Source of the DNA: Colwellia sp. MB3u-45
GTDB lineage: Bacteria; Pseudomonadota; Gammaproteobacteria; Enterobacterales; Alteromonadaceae
Length of the DNA stretch: 64,000 bases
Assembly (NCBI RefSeq): GCF_014077005.1
Contig: NZ_JACGVC010000051.1
Span: forward strand, 1-64,000
Reading direction: 5' to 3'
A model generated the notes under the pieces. The model did no database searches. It was not told the origin of the DNA and worked only from the letters and a program-made list of their open reading frames with translations. Of the stretch, positions 56,145 to 64,000 are shown piece by piece. Made by a program: the position numbers and the translations under genes. How positions within the stretch are numbered: the first letter of the stretch is position 1; every line of letters starts with the position of its first letter.

Positions 56145-56173
56145 AAAAAAAGCCGCTAAAAGCGGCTTTTTAA
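56145..56173. terminator. Bidirectional rho-independent terminator downstream of the peroxiredoxin gene
   Basis: AAAAAAAGCCGCT (56145-56157) pairs with AGCGGCTTTTT (56161-56171) across a 3-nt loop. It lies just after the minus-strand peroxiredoxin stop and is followed by T-rich sequence on that strand. Confidence 0.93.
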
Positions 56174-56193
56174 CTGATAAATTAACTTAACCG

Positions 56194-56799
56194 TTAAAGT
56201 TTATCGGCGTTATCTTTAAGGTAAGCAGCAACACCTTCTGTCGTCGCTGTCATACCTTTATCACCTTTATTCCAACCTGCAGGACATACTTCACCGTGTT
56301 CTTGGTGAAATTGTAAAGCGTCAACCATGCGGATCATTTCATCAACGTTACGACCAAGCGGTAAGTCATTAACCACTTGATGACGAACATTGCCTTCTTC
56401 ATCTATTAAGAATGAAGCACGAAAAGCCACACCAGCTTCTGGATGCTCAACATCATATGCTTTACAAATCTCATGTTTAACATCAGCAACTAAAGTATAT
56501 TGAACCGGACCAATACCACCATCGTTTATTGCGGTGTTACGCCATGCGTTATGAGAGAATTGAGAGTCGATAGAAACACCGATAACTTCAACACCACGGT
56601 TTTTGAATTCTTCAATACGGTGGTCGAAAGCTAATAACTCTGAAGGACATACAAAAGTAAAATCAAGTGGGTAGAAAAATACGACCGCTTTTTTACCTTT
56701 AATGGCTTGTGCAAGATTAAAGCTATCTACGATTTCACCTGATCCTAAAACTGCTGCTGCTGTAAAGTCTGGTGCTGCGCGACCTACTAATACACTCAT
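56194..56799 (-). CDS. Typical 2-Cys peroxiredoxin (AhpC/Prx1 type)
   Basis: A 201-residue thiol peroxidase. I start at ATG 56799 (MSVLVGRAAPDF), where GGAG lies correctly upstream; the in-frame ATG four codons earlier contains that GGAG. Peroxidatic Cys is in DFTFVCPSELLAF and resolving Cys in HGEVCPAGWNKG; VSIDSQFSHNAWR and DLPLGRNVDEMIRMVDA are conserved. It removes peroxides in the cytoplasm. It is followed by a strong terminator and lies downstream of grxD on the same strand, next to divergent sodB, forming an oxidative-stress group. Confidence 0.94.
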   Translation of the reverse strand: MSVLVGRAAPDFTAAAVLGSGEIVDSFNLAQAIKGKKAVVFFYPLDFTFVCPSELLAFDHRIEEFKNRGVEVIGVSIDSQFSHNAWRNTAINDGGIGPVQYTLVADVKHEICKAYDVEHPEAGVAFRASFLIDEEGNVRHQVVNDLPLGRNVDEMIRMVDALQFHQEHGEVCPAGWNKGDKGMTATTEGVAAYLKDNADKL

Positions 56800-56883
56800 T
56801 ATATTCTCCAATTTTTAAAATAAATTTAAATTACTTAATGTTAACTCCACCTGATATGGTGATGTTAGGTGATAATTCAATAG

Positions 56884-57225
56884 TTATTCTGAACTTTCTG
56901 CTGCGCCATGCTTAGCGGCAGATTCAGTGATCAAGGTTTGTAATTCACCTTGCTGATACATTTCCATGATGATATCACAACCGCCAACAAGTTCACCGTC
57001 AACCCATAGTTGTGGAAACGTTGGCCAATCAGCATATTTTGGTAATTCAGCACGGATATCAGGATTGAGTAAGATATCAACATAAGCGAATTTTTCACCA
57101 CATCCCATCAACGCTTGAGAAGCCTGTGAAGAAAAACCACAATTAGGTAATTTTGGTGAGCCCTTCATGTAAAGAAGGATGCTATTTTCACTGATTTGTT
57201 CTTTAATGCGTTCGATCGTATCCAT
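56884..57225 (-). CDS. grxD: Monothiol glutaredoxin GrxD (Grx4)
   Basis: A 113-residue monothiol glutaredoxin that binds and delivers [2Fe-2S] clusters. The active site is KLPNCGFSSQA (CGFS), with KGSPKLP upstream and TFPQLWVDGELVGGCDIIMEM carrying the glutathione-binding TFPQ and GG motifs. It is divergent from sodB, which is a conserved neighbour in gammaproteobacteria, and upstream of a peroxiredoxin gene. Confidence 0.96.
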   Translation of the reverse strand: MDTIERIKEQISENSILLYMKGSPKLPNCGFSSQASQALMGCGEKFAYVDILLNPDIRAELPKYADWPTFPQLWVDGELVGGCDIIMEMYQQGELQTLITESAAKHGAAESSE

Positions 57226-57343
57226 AATAACCTCAAAAATTAATACTTATTGTGCTCAGTACTTAAAGTAAAACTCATGAAAATAAACAGAACAATAAAT
57301 ACTAAAGCAAAAAACTTATATATTAAAACATAATAGCCTTGAT

Positions 57344-57416
57344 AAAACCTATGGTAATACCTATATACATGAGTAAACTATGTAAGCTTTAATACTTGAG
57401 TAGTTTACTAGGTTTT
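57344..57416. promoter_or_regulatory. Nested inverted repeats in the grxD/sodB divergent region
   Basis: AGTAAACTA (57372-57380) pairs with TAGTTTACT (57401-57409); outside it AAAACCTA (57344-57351) matches TAGGTTTT (57409-57416), sharing one base. They lie about 70 bp before the sodB start. A regulatory role is a guess. Confidence 0.45.
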
Positions 57417-57484
57417 AGAAAAACAAACTACCTCTTTAAATTTGCATAAGAATAATTTTTTATAATCACTATCTGGAGAATATA

Positions 57485-58066
57485 ATGACTATCGAGTTAC
57501 CCGCACTACCATATGCTATGGATGCACTAGTACCACATATTTCAAAAGAAACGCTAGAGTTTCATTATGGTAAGCACCACAATACTTATGTTGTAAAGTT
57601 AAACGGTCTTATTGAAGGTACTGATTTTGCAGGAAAATCTTTAGAAGATATCGTTAAAACATCAACAGCTGGTGTTTTCAATAATGCGGCACAAATTTGG
57701 AACCATACGTTCTACTGGAACAGCTTAAGCCCTAACGGCGGTGGCGAACCAACAGGTGCATTAGCAACAGCTATTGATGCAAACTTTGGCTCATTTGCAG
57801 AATTTAAAGAAAAATTCACTGCTAGCGCCATTAATAACTTTGGTTCAAGTTGGACGTGGTTAGTTAAAAATGCTGACGGCAGCCTTGCTATCGTTAATAC
57901 ATCAAACGCTGCGACGCCACTTACTGATGAAGGTGTTACACCACTTATCACAGTAGATTTATGGGAACATGCTTACTACATTGATTACCGTAATCTTCGC
58001 CCTAGCTACATGGAAGCTTTCTGGGCCTTAGCGAACTGGGATTTTGCCTCAGCAAACTTCGCTTAA
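57485..58066 (+). CDS. sodB: Iron superoxide dismutase
   Basis: A 193-residue cytoplasmic superoxide dismutase. Metal ligands are visible: His in [13 protein letters not shown], His in [11 protein letters not shown], Asp and His in [11 protein letters not shown]. The Gln in [11 protein letters not shown] and the FGSSWTWLV segment fit the Fe rather than Mn type. GGAG precedes the ATG. It is divergent from grxD and followed by a terminator. Confidence 0.97.
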   Translation: MTIELPALPYAMDALVPHISKETLEFHYGKHHNTYVVKLNGLIEGTDFAGKSLEDIVKTSTAGVFNNAAQIWNHTFYWNSLSPNGGGEPTGALATAIDANFGSFAEFKEKFTASAINNFGSSWTWLVKNADGSLAIVNTSNAATPLTDEGVTPLITVDLWEHAYYIDYRNLRPSYMEAFWALANWDFASANFA

Positions 58067-58092
58067 TCGCTAAAGCAGATTAATTTCAATTT

Positions 58093-58124
58093 AAAAGGTC
58101 AGCATTAATTGCTGGCCTTTTTAT
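58093..58124 (+). terminator. Terminator of sodB
   Basis: AAAAGGTCAGCA (58093-58104) pairs with TGCTGGCCTTTTT (58110-58122) with one G-T pair; the right arm provides the T-run. Confidence 0.9.
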
Positions 58125-58398
58125 TTGCCTTAAATTCAACCAATACACCTTTTCAATCAACATACCTTAAAGTTGATCGTCTATTCAATAACATAGCTTC
58201 CTCACTACTACCCTCTGGTTACAATTCTTTTCGCTAATATTTAAGCGCTTTCATAATTAACATCTAGACTTATACATATACTAAGTAAAACAGTAATGCT
58301 AAAAAAAGTCACAGTATTATGTCGGGTTTGATAAGTAACATTTCTCAAGTAGTCGCATTATCAGCCCAACCTGAACGATTTATCTTCTGGAGGCGGTT
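58125..58398. other. Promoter region of the prkA operon
   Basis: About 270 bp, no gene recognised. The strong RBS GGAGG lies just before the ATG at 58399. No sigma-54 or other specific promoter was identified by eye. Confidence 0.4.
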
Positions 58399-60333
58399 AT
58401 GAGTATATTTCAACATTTCCAATCACGTTACGACGAAGCACAAGAAGAGTGCTATTCAATTCAAGACTTTCTTAGTCTATGTCGTCATGATCCTATGGCC
58501 TATGCTAGCGCAGCGCAGCGTTTGTTAAAAGCCATTGGCAAGCCAGACATGATAGATACTTCAAATGAGCCCTGTTTAAGCCGAATTTTCTCCAACCGGG
58601 TTATTGCCCGTTATCCCGCTTTTAAAGATTTTTATGGAATGGAGGAAGCCATAGAGCAAATTGTGGCCTATTTAACTCACGCTTCACAAGGCTTAGAAGA
58701 ACAGAAACAAATTCTCTATTTACTTGGCCCCGTTGGTGGCGGTAAGTCGTCATTGGCTGAAAAGTTAAAAGCGTTAATACAGCAAGAGCCAATTTATGTC
58801 CTGAGTGCAAACGGCAAACGCAGCCCAGTCAATGATCATCCTTTTTGTTTATTTGATGCCAATGCAGACGGAAAGATATTGCAACAAGAATACAATATAC
58901 CTGCACGTTACCTCAGTACCATCATGTCACCTTGGATTGCAAAACGTTTGCACGAGTTCAAAGGTGATATAGCAAAATTTGAAGTGATAAAAATTTATCC
59001 TTCCATTCTTGACCAAATTGCCGTGGCTAAAACAGAGCCTGGGGATGACAACAACCAAGATATTTCTGCGCTGGTCGGTAAAGTAGATATTCGCCAATTA
59101 GAGCACTTTGCCCAGAATGATCCTGATGCCTATAGTTACTCAGGTGCTTTATGTCGTGCCAATCAAGGATTAATGGAATTTGTTGAAATGTTTAAGGCAC
59201 CTATTAAAGTATTACATCCGCTTTTAACCGCCACACAAGAAGGTAACTACAATCCGACCGAAGGCCTTTCCGCCCTGCCATTTAATGGTATTTTACTGGC
59301 CCACTCCAATGAGTCTGAATGGACAACCTTTAGAAACAATAAAAACAATGAAGCCTTTTTAGACCGAGTTTATATTGTCAAAGTACCTTACTGTATGCGC
59401 GTTTCTGAAGAAGTAAAAATTTATCGAAAACTATTAGAAAATAGTGAATTAAATCATGCCCAATGCGCACCAGACACCTTAGAAACCTTAGCCCAATTCT
59501 CAGTGCTTTCACGCTTAAAAGAACCAGAAAATTCAAGCATATATTCTAAGATGCGCGTGTACGACGGCGAAAGCTTAAAAGATACCGACCCCAAAGCAAA
59601 GTCATATCAAGAGTATCGAGATTATGCCGGTATTGACGAAGGTATGTCAGGGCTTTCAACACGTTTTGCCTTTAAAATATTATCTCGTGTTTTCAACTTT
59701 GATCATTTAGAAGTGGCGGCAAATCCGGTGCATTTGTTTTACGTACTTGAGCAGCAAATAGAACGAGAGCAACTACCCAAAGAGATCAGTGAGCGTTATC
59801 TAGCCTTTATCAAAGGTTACTTATCACCACAATATATTGAGTTTATCGGTAAAGAAATTCAGACCGCTTATTTAGAGTCCTATTCTGAATATGGCCAAAA
59901 TATATTTGATCGTTATGTGACTTACGCTGATTTTTGGATCCAAGACCAAGAATATCGTGATGCTGAAACCGGGCAACTATTTGACCGTGAAGCACTGAAT
60001 AATGAGCTAGAAAAAATAGAAAAACCTGCGGGGATCAGTAATCCAAAAGATTTTAGAAATGAAATTGTTAACTTTGTCCTGCGTGCAAAAGCCAATAATA
60101 ATGGTAAAAATCCTTTATGGACTAGCTACGAAAAATTGCGCACCGTTATTGAGAAAAAAATGTTTTCAAATACCGAAGACTTATTGCCTGTGATTTCATT
60201 TAACAATAAAACCTCCAACGATGATCAACAAAAGCATGATGATTTCGTTGAACGCATGATGACTAAGGGCTACACAAAAAAACAAGTCAGATTACTTTCT
60301 GAATGGTATTTACGCGTTAGAAAATCTTCTTAG
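58399..60333 (+). CDS. yeaG: PrkA/YeaG serine protein kinase
   Basis: A 644-residue AAA+ protein of the PrkA family. The AAA domain has LLGPVGGGKSSLAEKLK (about 112-128) and GILLAHSNESEW; the C-terminal part (about 370-640) resembles the kinase region (RDYAGIDEGMSGLSTRF, EYRDAETGQLFDREALNNEL). In enterobacteria yeaG is induced in stationary phase and nitrogen starvation and acts in stress adaptation. It heads the conserved operon with yeaH (33 bp downstream) and ycgB. Confidence 0.95.
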   Translation: MSIFQHFQSRYDEAQEECYSIQDFLSLCRHDPMAYASAAQRLLKAIGKPDMIDTSNEPCLSRIFSNRVIARYPAFKDFYGMEEAIEQIVAYLTHASQGLEEQKQILYLLGPVGGGKSSLAEKLKALIQQEPIYVLSANGKRSPVNDHPFCLFDANADGKILQQEYNIPARYLSTIMSPWIAKRLHEFKGDIAKFEVIKIYPSILDQIAVAKTEPGDDNNQDISALVGKVDIRQLEHFAQNDPDAYSYSGALCRANQGLMEFVEMFKAPIKVLHPLLTATQEGNYNPTEGLSALPFNGILLAHSNESEWTTFRNNKNNEAFLDRVYIVKVPYCMRVSEEVKIYRKLLENSELNHAQCAPDTLETLAQFSVLSRLKEPENSSIYSKMRVYDGESLKDTDPKAKSYQEYRDYAGIDEGMSGLSTRFAFKILSRVFNFDHLEVAANPVHLFYVLEQQIEREQLPKEISERYLAFIKGYLSPQYIEFIGKEIQTAYLESYSEYGQNIFDRYVTYADFWIQDQEYRDAETGQLFDREALNNELEKIEKPAGISNPKDFRNEIVNFVLRAKANNNGKNPLWTSYEKLRTVIEKKMFSNTEDLLPVISFNNKTSNDDQQKHDDFVERMMTKGYTKKQVRLLSEWYLRVRKSS

Positions 60334-60366
60334 GTTGTACTTAGTACCTCTAAGTAAGGAGCATAA

Positions 60367-61647
60367 ATGACAAACTTTATCGATAGGCGATTAAATAGTA
60401 AAAACAAAAGCACGGTCAACCGACAGCGCTTTATCAGACGTTATAAAAGCCAAATTAAACAGGCTGTTTCTGAGGCGGTCAATAAACGTGGCGTCACTGA
60501 TATAACCAGTGGTGAAAATATTACCATCACTAAAAAAGATTTAAATGAGCCAGTTTTTCATCAAGGTAGTGGTGGCATTAAAGACCGCGTTTATCCAGGT
60601 AACGACCAGTTTACCAGTGGCGATCACATTGCTCGGCCACCACAACAGCAAGAGCAAGAGCAAGGCGGCCAAGGTGATGCAAGTGATTCTGGCGAAGGCG
60701 ATGATGACTTTGTCTTCACTATTTCCAAAGATGAATATCTACATTTACTTTTTGAAGATTTAGAGTTGCCTAACTTAGAAAAAAATAAGTTAGATAAAGT
60801 CACTAATTATAAAACGGTGCGTGCGGGTTATTGCGCTGAAGGCGCCGCTTCCAATATCGATATTGTGAAATCATTACAAGGCTCAATAGCGCGCAGAATT
60901 GCCATGACCGCGGATAAACGCCGTAAACTTAAAACACTCGAAGCTGAGTTAACCTTGCTAGAGCAAGATAGACACGATAACACTCTAGCTAAACATAAAC
61001 TTATTACGGCCATTGGCAATCTTAAAGAGAAAATCAGTAAAGTCCCTTTTATTGACTCCTTTGATTTACGTTATCGTCATTACGCCAAACAAGCGCTGCC
61101 AACATCAAAAGCGGTGATGTTTTGTATAATGGATGTCTCAGGTTCGATGGATCAAGCCACTAAAGATATTGCTAAACGTTTTTATATTCTTTTATACCTA
61201 TTTTTAACGCGTACTTATAAAACCATCGACGTGGTTTATATTCGTCACCATACCCAAGCAAAAGAAGTTGACGAACATGAGTTTTTTTATTCGCAAGAAA
61301 CTGGCGGTACCATCGCATCAAGTGCTTTAGAGCTAATGATTGAGATAATGACACAGCGCTATAATGAAAAAGAATGGAATGTTTATGGCGCTCAAGCGTC
61401 TGACGGCGATAATTGGGCCGATGACTCTCCGCACTGCCAGCAATTAATGCGCGAAAGTATACTGCCAAAAACCCGATACTTTAGTTATATAGAAATATCT
61501 CAGCGTGCTCATCAAAGCCTATGGCAACAATATGCTCAACTTGCTGATACCGATGATGCTTTTTCAATTGAGCACATTAAAACAGTAGCAGATATTTATC
61601 CGGTATTTAGAGCCTTATTCAAAAGAAAAAAAGTACAAGCCGCTTAG
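60367..61647 (+). CDS. yeaH: YeaH/YhbH-family protein (DUF444, VWA-like)
   Basis: A 426-residue cytoplasmic protein. N-terminal [21 protein letters not shown] and the disordered [20 protein letters not shown] stretch are typical. The C-terminal von Willebrand-like domain has the MIDAS-type [16 protein letters not shown] (about 255-270), then [19 protein letters not shown] and [13 protein letters not shown]. It is encoded between yeaG and ycgB (spacing 33 and 23 bp) and is thought to work with the PrkA kinase. Biochemical role not established. Confidence 0.95.
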   Translation: MTNFIDRRLNSKNKSTVNRQRFIRRYKSQIKQAVSEAVNKRGVTDITSGENITITKKDLNEPVFHQGSGGIKDRVYPGNDQFTSGDHIARPPQQQEQEQGGQGDASDSGEGDDDFVFTISKDEYLHLLFEDLELPNLEKNKLDKVTNYKTVRAGYCAEGAASNIDIVKSLQGSIARRIAMTADKRRKLKTLEAELTLLEQDRHDNTLAKHKLITAIGNLKEKISKVPFIDSFDLRYRHYAKQALPTSKAVMFCIMDVSGSMDQATKDIAKRFYILLYLFLTRTYKTIDVVYIRHHTQAKEVDEHEFFYSQETGGTIASSALELMIEIMTQRYNEKEWNVYGAQASDGDNWADDSPHCQQLMRESILPKTRYFSYIEISQRAHQSLWQQYAQLADTDDAFSIEHIKTVADIYPVFRALFKRKKVQAA

Positions 61648-61670
61648 GAATTCAATACATTGGAGCTTTT

Positions 61671-63197
61671 ATGACTAAACGTAAACCACTTGACGATAGC
61701 AGTGACTGGACATTTAATAAGCTTGAACAATACCAAAGTGAAATTGAGCGTGTTGCGCAACATTATCGTTTAGATACCTACACGAACCAAATTGAAGTGA
61801 TCACCGCCGAGCAAATGATGGACGCCTACGCGGGTGTCGGCATGCCTATTGGTTATAATCATTGGACCTTTGGTAAGAGGTTTATTCAAACCGAGCAAAC
61901 CTATAAACGCGGACAAATGGGCTTAGCTTATGAAATTGTTATTAACTCAGACCCCTGCATTGCGTATTTAATGGAAGAAAACACCATGGCGATGCAAGCC
62001 CTTGTTATGGCACATGCTTGTTATGGGCATAACTCATTTTTCAAAGGTAACTATTTATTTAAGTCATGGACAGACGCGAGCTCGATTATTGACTACTTAC
62101 TGTTTGCTAAAAAATATATTGCTGACTGCGAAAATAAACATGGTATTGACGAGGTTGAAGCTTGCCTTGATGCTTGCCATGCCCTAATGAATCATGGTGT
62201 TGACCGTTATAAACGACCACAAAAAATATCAATGGAAGCAGAACTAAAACGTCAAGAAGAACGTGAGACTTATCTGCAGTCACAAGTAAACATGTTGTGG
62301 CGAATTGGTGCAGATAATGAGACAGAAGGCAAAAAAATCAAGGCAACTTTTCCAACCGAGCCCCAGGAAAATATCCTTTATTTTATCGAGAAAAATGCCC
62401 CGCTATTAAAACCTTGGCAACGAGAATTAGTACGCATTGTCCGAAAAATTTCTCAGTACTTTTACCCTCAAAAGCAAACGCAAGTGATGAATGAAGGCTG
62501 GGCTTGTTTTTGGCACTACACTATCCTAAATCATCTCTACGATGAAGGCTTAGTAACAGATACCTTCATGCTGGAGTTTTTACATAACCATACTAATGTG
62601 GTTGCACAACTTGACTATAACAGCCGCTATTATTCAGGTATAAATCCCTATGCGCTAGGCTTTAATATGTTTATGGATATTAGGCGGATATGTGAAAATC
62701 CAAGCGAGGAAGACAAGCTTTGGTTTCCAGAAATAGCCGGCAGTAATTGGCTTGATACTGTGCATTTTGCTATGGAAAACTTTAAAGATGAAAGCTTTAT
62801 AAGCCAATTTTTATCACCAAAATTAATGCGAGATTTTAAACTATTTCATTTACACGATGACAGTGATAAGAACTATATTGAAGTGGGCGCTATTCATAAT
62901 CAAAGTGGCTATCAACAAATTCGAACTATGTTATCTGACCAATACAATTTAAGTAACCTAGAAGCAAATATCCAAATTTTTCATGCCGATGTCAGTGGCG
63001 ATCGTTCATTAACTTTACGCTATATTCCGCACCAAAAAATATCACTCGCTGACTCTAAAGATGAAGTATTAAAGCACTTATATTACCTGTGGAAGTTTGA
63101 TGTAAAGCTGCTGCAAGAGAATAAGTACGGGGTAGACGAAATTATTGCGCAATGCCCAGAGCCAGATGAGTTGGCAAAAAAAAAGGCAACTATTTAG
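61671..63197 (+). CDS. ycgB: SpoVR family protein YcgB
   Basis: A 508-residue protein of the SpoVR/YcgB family, found with PrkA and YeaH in many bacteria. Conserved segments: YAGVGMPIGYNHWTFGKRF, VMAHACYGHNSFFKGNYLF, LWRIGADNETEGKK, VMNEGWACFWHYTILNHLYD (HExxH-like region) and INPYALGFNMFMDIRRI. In E. coli the trio is RpoS-dependent. The 3' end overlaps a hairpin that terminates convergent fadR. Molecular function unknown. Confidence 0.95.
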   Translation: MTKRKPLDDSSDWTFNKLEQYQSEIERVAQHYRLDTYTNQIEVITAEQMMDAYAGVGMPIGYNHWTFGKRFIQTEQTYKRGQMGLAYEIVINSDPCIAYLMEENTMAMQALVMAHACYGHNSFFKGNYLFKSWTDASSIIDYLLFAKKYIADCENKHGIDEVEACLDACHALMNHGVDRYKRPQKISMEAELKRQEERETYLQSQVNMLWRIGADNETEGKKIKATFPTEPQENILYFIEKNAPLLKPWQRELVRIVRKISQYFYPQKQTQVMNEGWACFWHYTILNHLYDEGLVTDTFMLEFLHNHTNVVAQLDYNSRYYSGINPYALGFNMFMDIRRICENPSEEDKLWFPEIAGSNWLDTVHFAMENFKDESFISQFLSPKLMRDFKLFHLHDDSDKNYIEVGAIHNQSGYQQIRTMLSDQYNLSNLEANIQIFHADVSGDRSLTLRYIPHQKISLADSKDEVLKHLYYLWKFDVKLLQENKYGVDEIIAQCPEPDELAKKKATI

Positions 63198-63203
63198 TTG
63201 CCT
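63176..63203 (-). terminator. fadR terminator overlapping the ycgB stop codon
   Basis: AGGCAACTA (63184-63192) pairs with TAGTTGCCT (63195-63203). The nine A residues at 63176-63184 become a T-run on the minus strand, so the last codons and stop of ycgB serve as terminator for convergent fadR. Confidence 0.82.
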
Positions 63204-63270
63204 GATTTACTTTACATGATTTGCTTTACATAATAACGTTAACTTCAGCTTATTGCTGCTTGGTTATTAT

Positions 63271-63981
63271 TTATTCAGCAAGTTCTTTTAATACTTCGTC
63301 TTTTAGCTCAATCCAAAGTTTACCTGACTCAATACCATATTTTCTGACCGCAAATACAGCTTCGTCGCATTGGCCCGCTTTAGCTAGTTCAATCAGTTTT
63401 TTATAATAATTTCGTGATATTTCACGGCCGCGCGGATGAGAATAATACAAAGTACCTAAACGCGAATACAAACCTCTAAAACCATTTAGAATCAATAAAT
63501 AAATAGAGTTTCCTGAGGCTACAACCAAGTCTTTATTAAGCTTGTAATCAAATTCTGCAAACGCTTCACCAGTATCTTCAACATCTTCAATGGCTGACAA
63601 TAATTCAATGGTTTTTTCTGGATTATTCTTAATTGCCCCACGGACATATATCGCACTAATATTGGTACGCGCCGACATTAAATTATCCACTAAATCAGGA
63701 ATTCCTTCTTGATCAAGCTGCGCTAACGTTTCAAGAATGTTAAGGCTAGACGTTTCCCAAAAATTATTAACTTTTGTAGGCTTACCATGTTTAATGGTTA
63801 ACCAACCATCGCGTGCTAAACGTTGTAGCACTTCTCTTAATGTCGTTCTTGTGACGCCGATAAGTTCTGATAATTCACGTTCAGCGGGCAAAATAGTACC
63901 CGGTGGAAATCCACCATTCCAAATAGATTCTACAATATACTGCTCGGCAAATCCTGCTGGGCTGTTCGCTTTTATAACCAT
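63271..63981 (-). CDS. fadR: Fatty acid metabolism regulator FadR
   Basis: A 236-residue GntR-family regulator that represses fatty acid degradation and activates unsaturated fatty acid synthesis, released by long-chain acyl-CoA. I start at ATG 63981 ([16 protein letters not shown]), matching E. coli FadR and preceded by GGAG; the frame is open upstream. The N-terminal winged helix ([38 protein letters not shown]) is nearly identical to E. coli, and the C-terminal acyl-CoA-binding domain is complete ([19 protein letters not shown], then [20 protein letters not shown]). Promoter lies at the window edge. Confidence 0.97.
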   Translation of the reverse strand: MVIKANSPAGFAEQYIVESIWNGGFPPGTILPAERELSELIGVTRTTLREVLQRLARDGWLTIKHGKPTKVNNFWETSSLNILETLAQLDQEGIPDLVDNLMSARTNISAIYVRGAIKNNPEKTIELLSAIEDVEDTGEAFAEFDYKLNKDLVVASGNSIYLLILNGFRGLYSRLGTLYYSHPRGREISRNYYKKLIELAKAGQCDEAVFAVRKYGIESGKLWIELKDEVLKELAE

Positions 63982-64000
63982 GTGGCTCCACATCACTTAA

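Overview
The window reads as chromosome of a marine gammaproteobacterium of the Alteromonadales, most likely Colwelliaceae (Colwellia or Thalassotalea type). This is inferred from low G+C, TonB-dependent uptake of glycans, a sodium-type flagellar protein MotY, the smc-zipA-ligA / cysZ arrangement, yeaG-yeaH-ycgB next to fadR, and protein-level resemblance throughout. No rRNA, tRNA, CRISPR array, prophage or intact transposase was seen.

Layout. 1-1.05 kb: a tandem array of five REP/BIME-like palindromic units. 1.1-4.1 kb: a large HelD-type helicase with extra domains. 4.6-5.8 kb: a copper nitrite reductase (nirK) behind a perfect FNR/DNR box. 6.1-14.2 kb: a starch/alpha-glucan locus (flavin-dependent halogenase-like protein, TonB-dependent receptor, lipoprotein pullulanase) around a divergent promoter with three copies of a TACGTA-centred palindrome, probably a MalR/LacI-type operator. 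14.2-16.6 kb: a decayed scsB/dsbD-type gene and a two-domain TlpA-like protein. 16.7-18.8 kb: azoreductase divergent from a MocR regulator. 19.6-31.3 kb: a porin and a polyol (probably mannitol) system: binding protein, two permeases, ATPase, polyol dehydrogenase, HAD phosphatase, SorC regulator, fructokinase and glucose-6-phosphate isomerase, which together would take mannitol through fructose and fructose-6-P into central metabolism.

31.6-38.7 kb is the most unusual block. On the minus strand lie a REC-GGDEF-EAL protein, a GAF histidine kinase, a stand-alone ethylene-receptor-like (ETR1-type) membrane sensor that keeps the Asp/Cys/His copper-ethylene pocket residues, and a membrane histidine kinase. 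On the plus strand, divergent across a 13-bp perfect inverted repeat, lie a soluble REC-histidine kinase and an Rcp1-like single-domain response regulator. The parts of a plant/cyanobacterial ethylene receptor (sensor, GAF, kinase, receiver) appear here as separate proteins.

39.1-43.1 kb: an NhaC-family transporter with a near-consensus promoter whose -35 is overlapped by a MetJ box (hence probably the methionine transporter MetT), a LoiP-like M48 lipoprotein protease, a secreted 2H-phosphoesterase-like protein and a small membrane protein. 43.1-50.9 kb: ligA, zipA and smc (minus) with cysZ divergent. 51.2-58.1 kb: small secreted protein, M1 aminopeptidase, motY, rnt, small membrane protein, peroxiredoxin, grxD and sodB. 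58.4-64 kb: the stress operon prkA(yeaG)-yeaH-ycgB and, convergent, fadR.

Short tandem repeats of 5 to 34 bp sit at many gene boundaries (positions 1, 4449, 10695, 14635, 31654, 33723, 38980, 40675, 43064, 51182). One of them coincides with the frameshift that breaks scsB.
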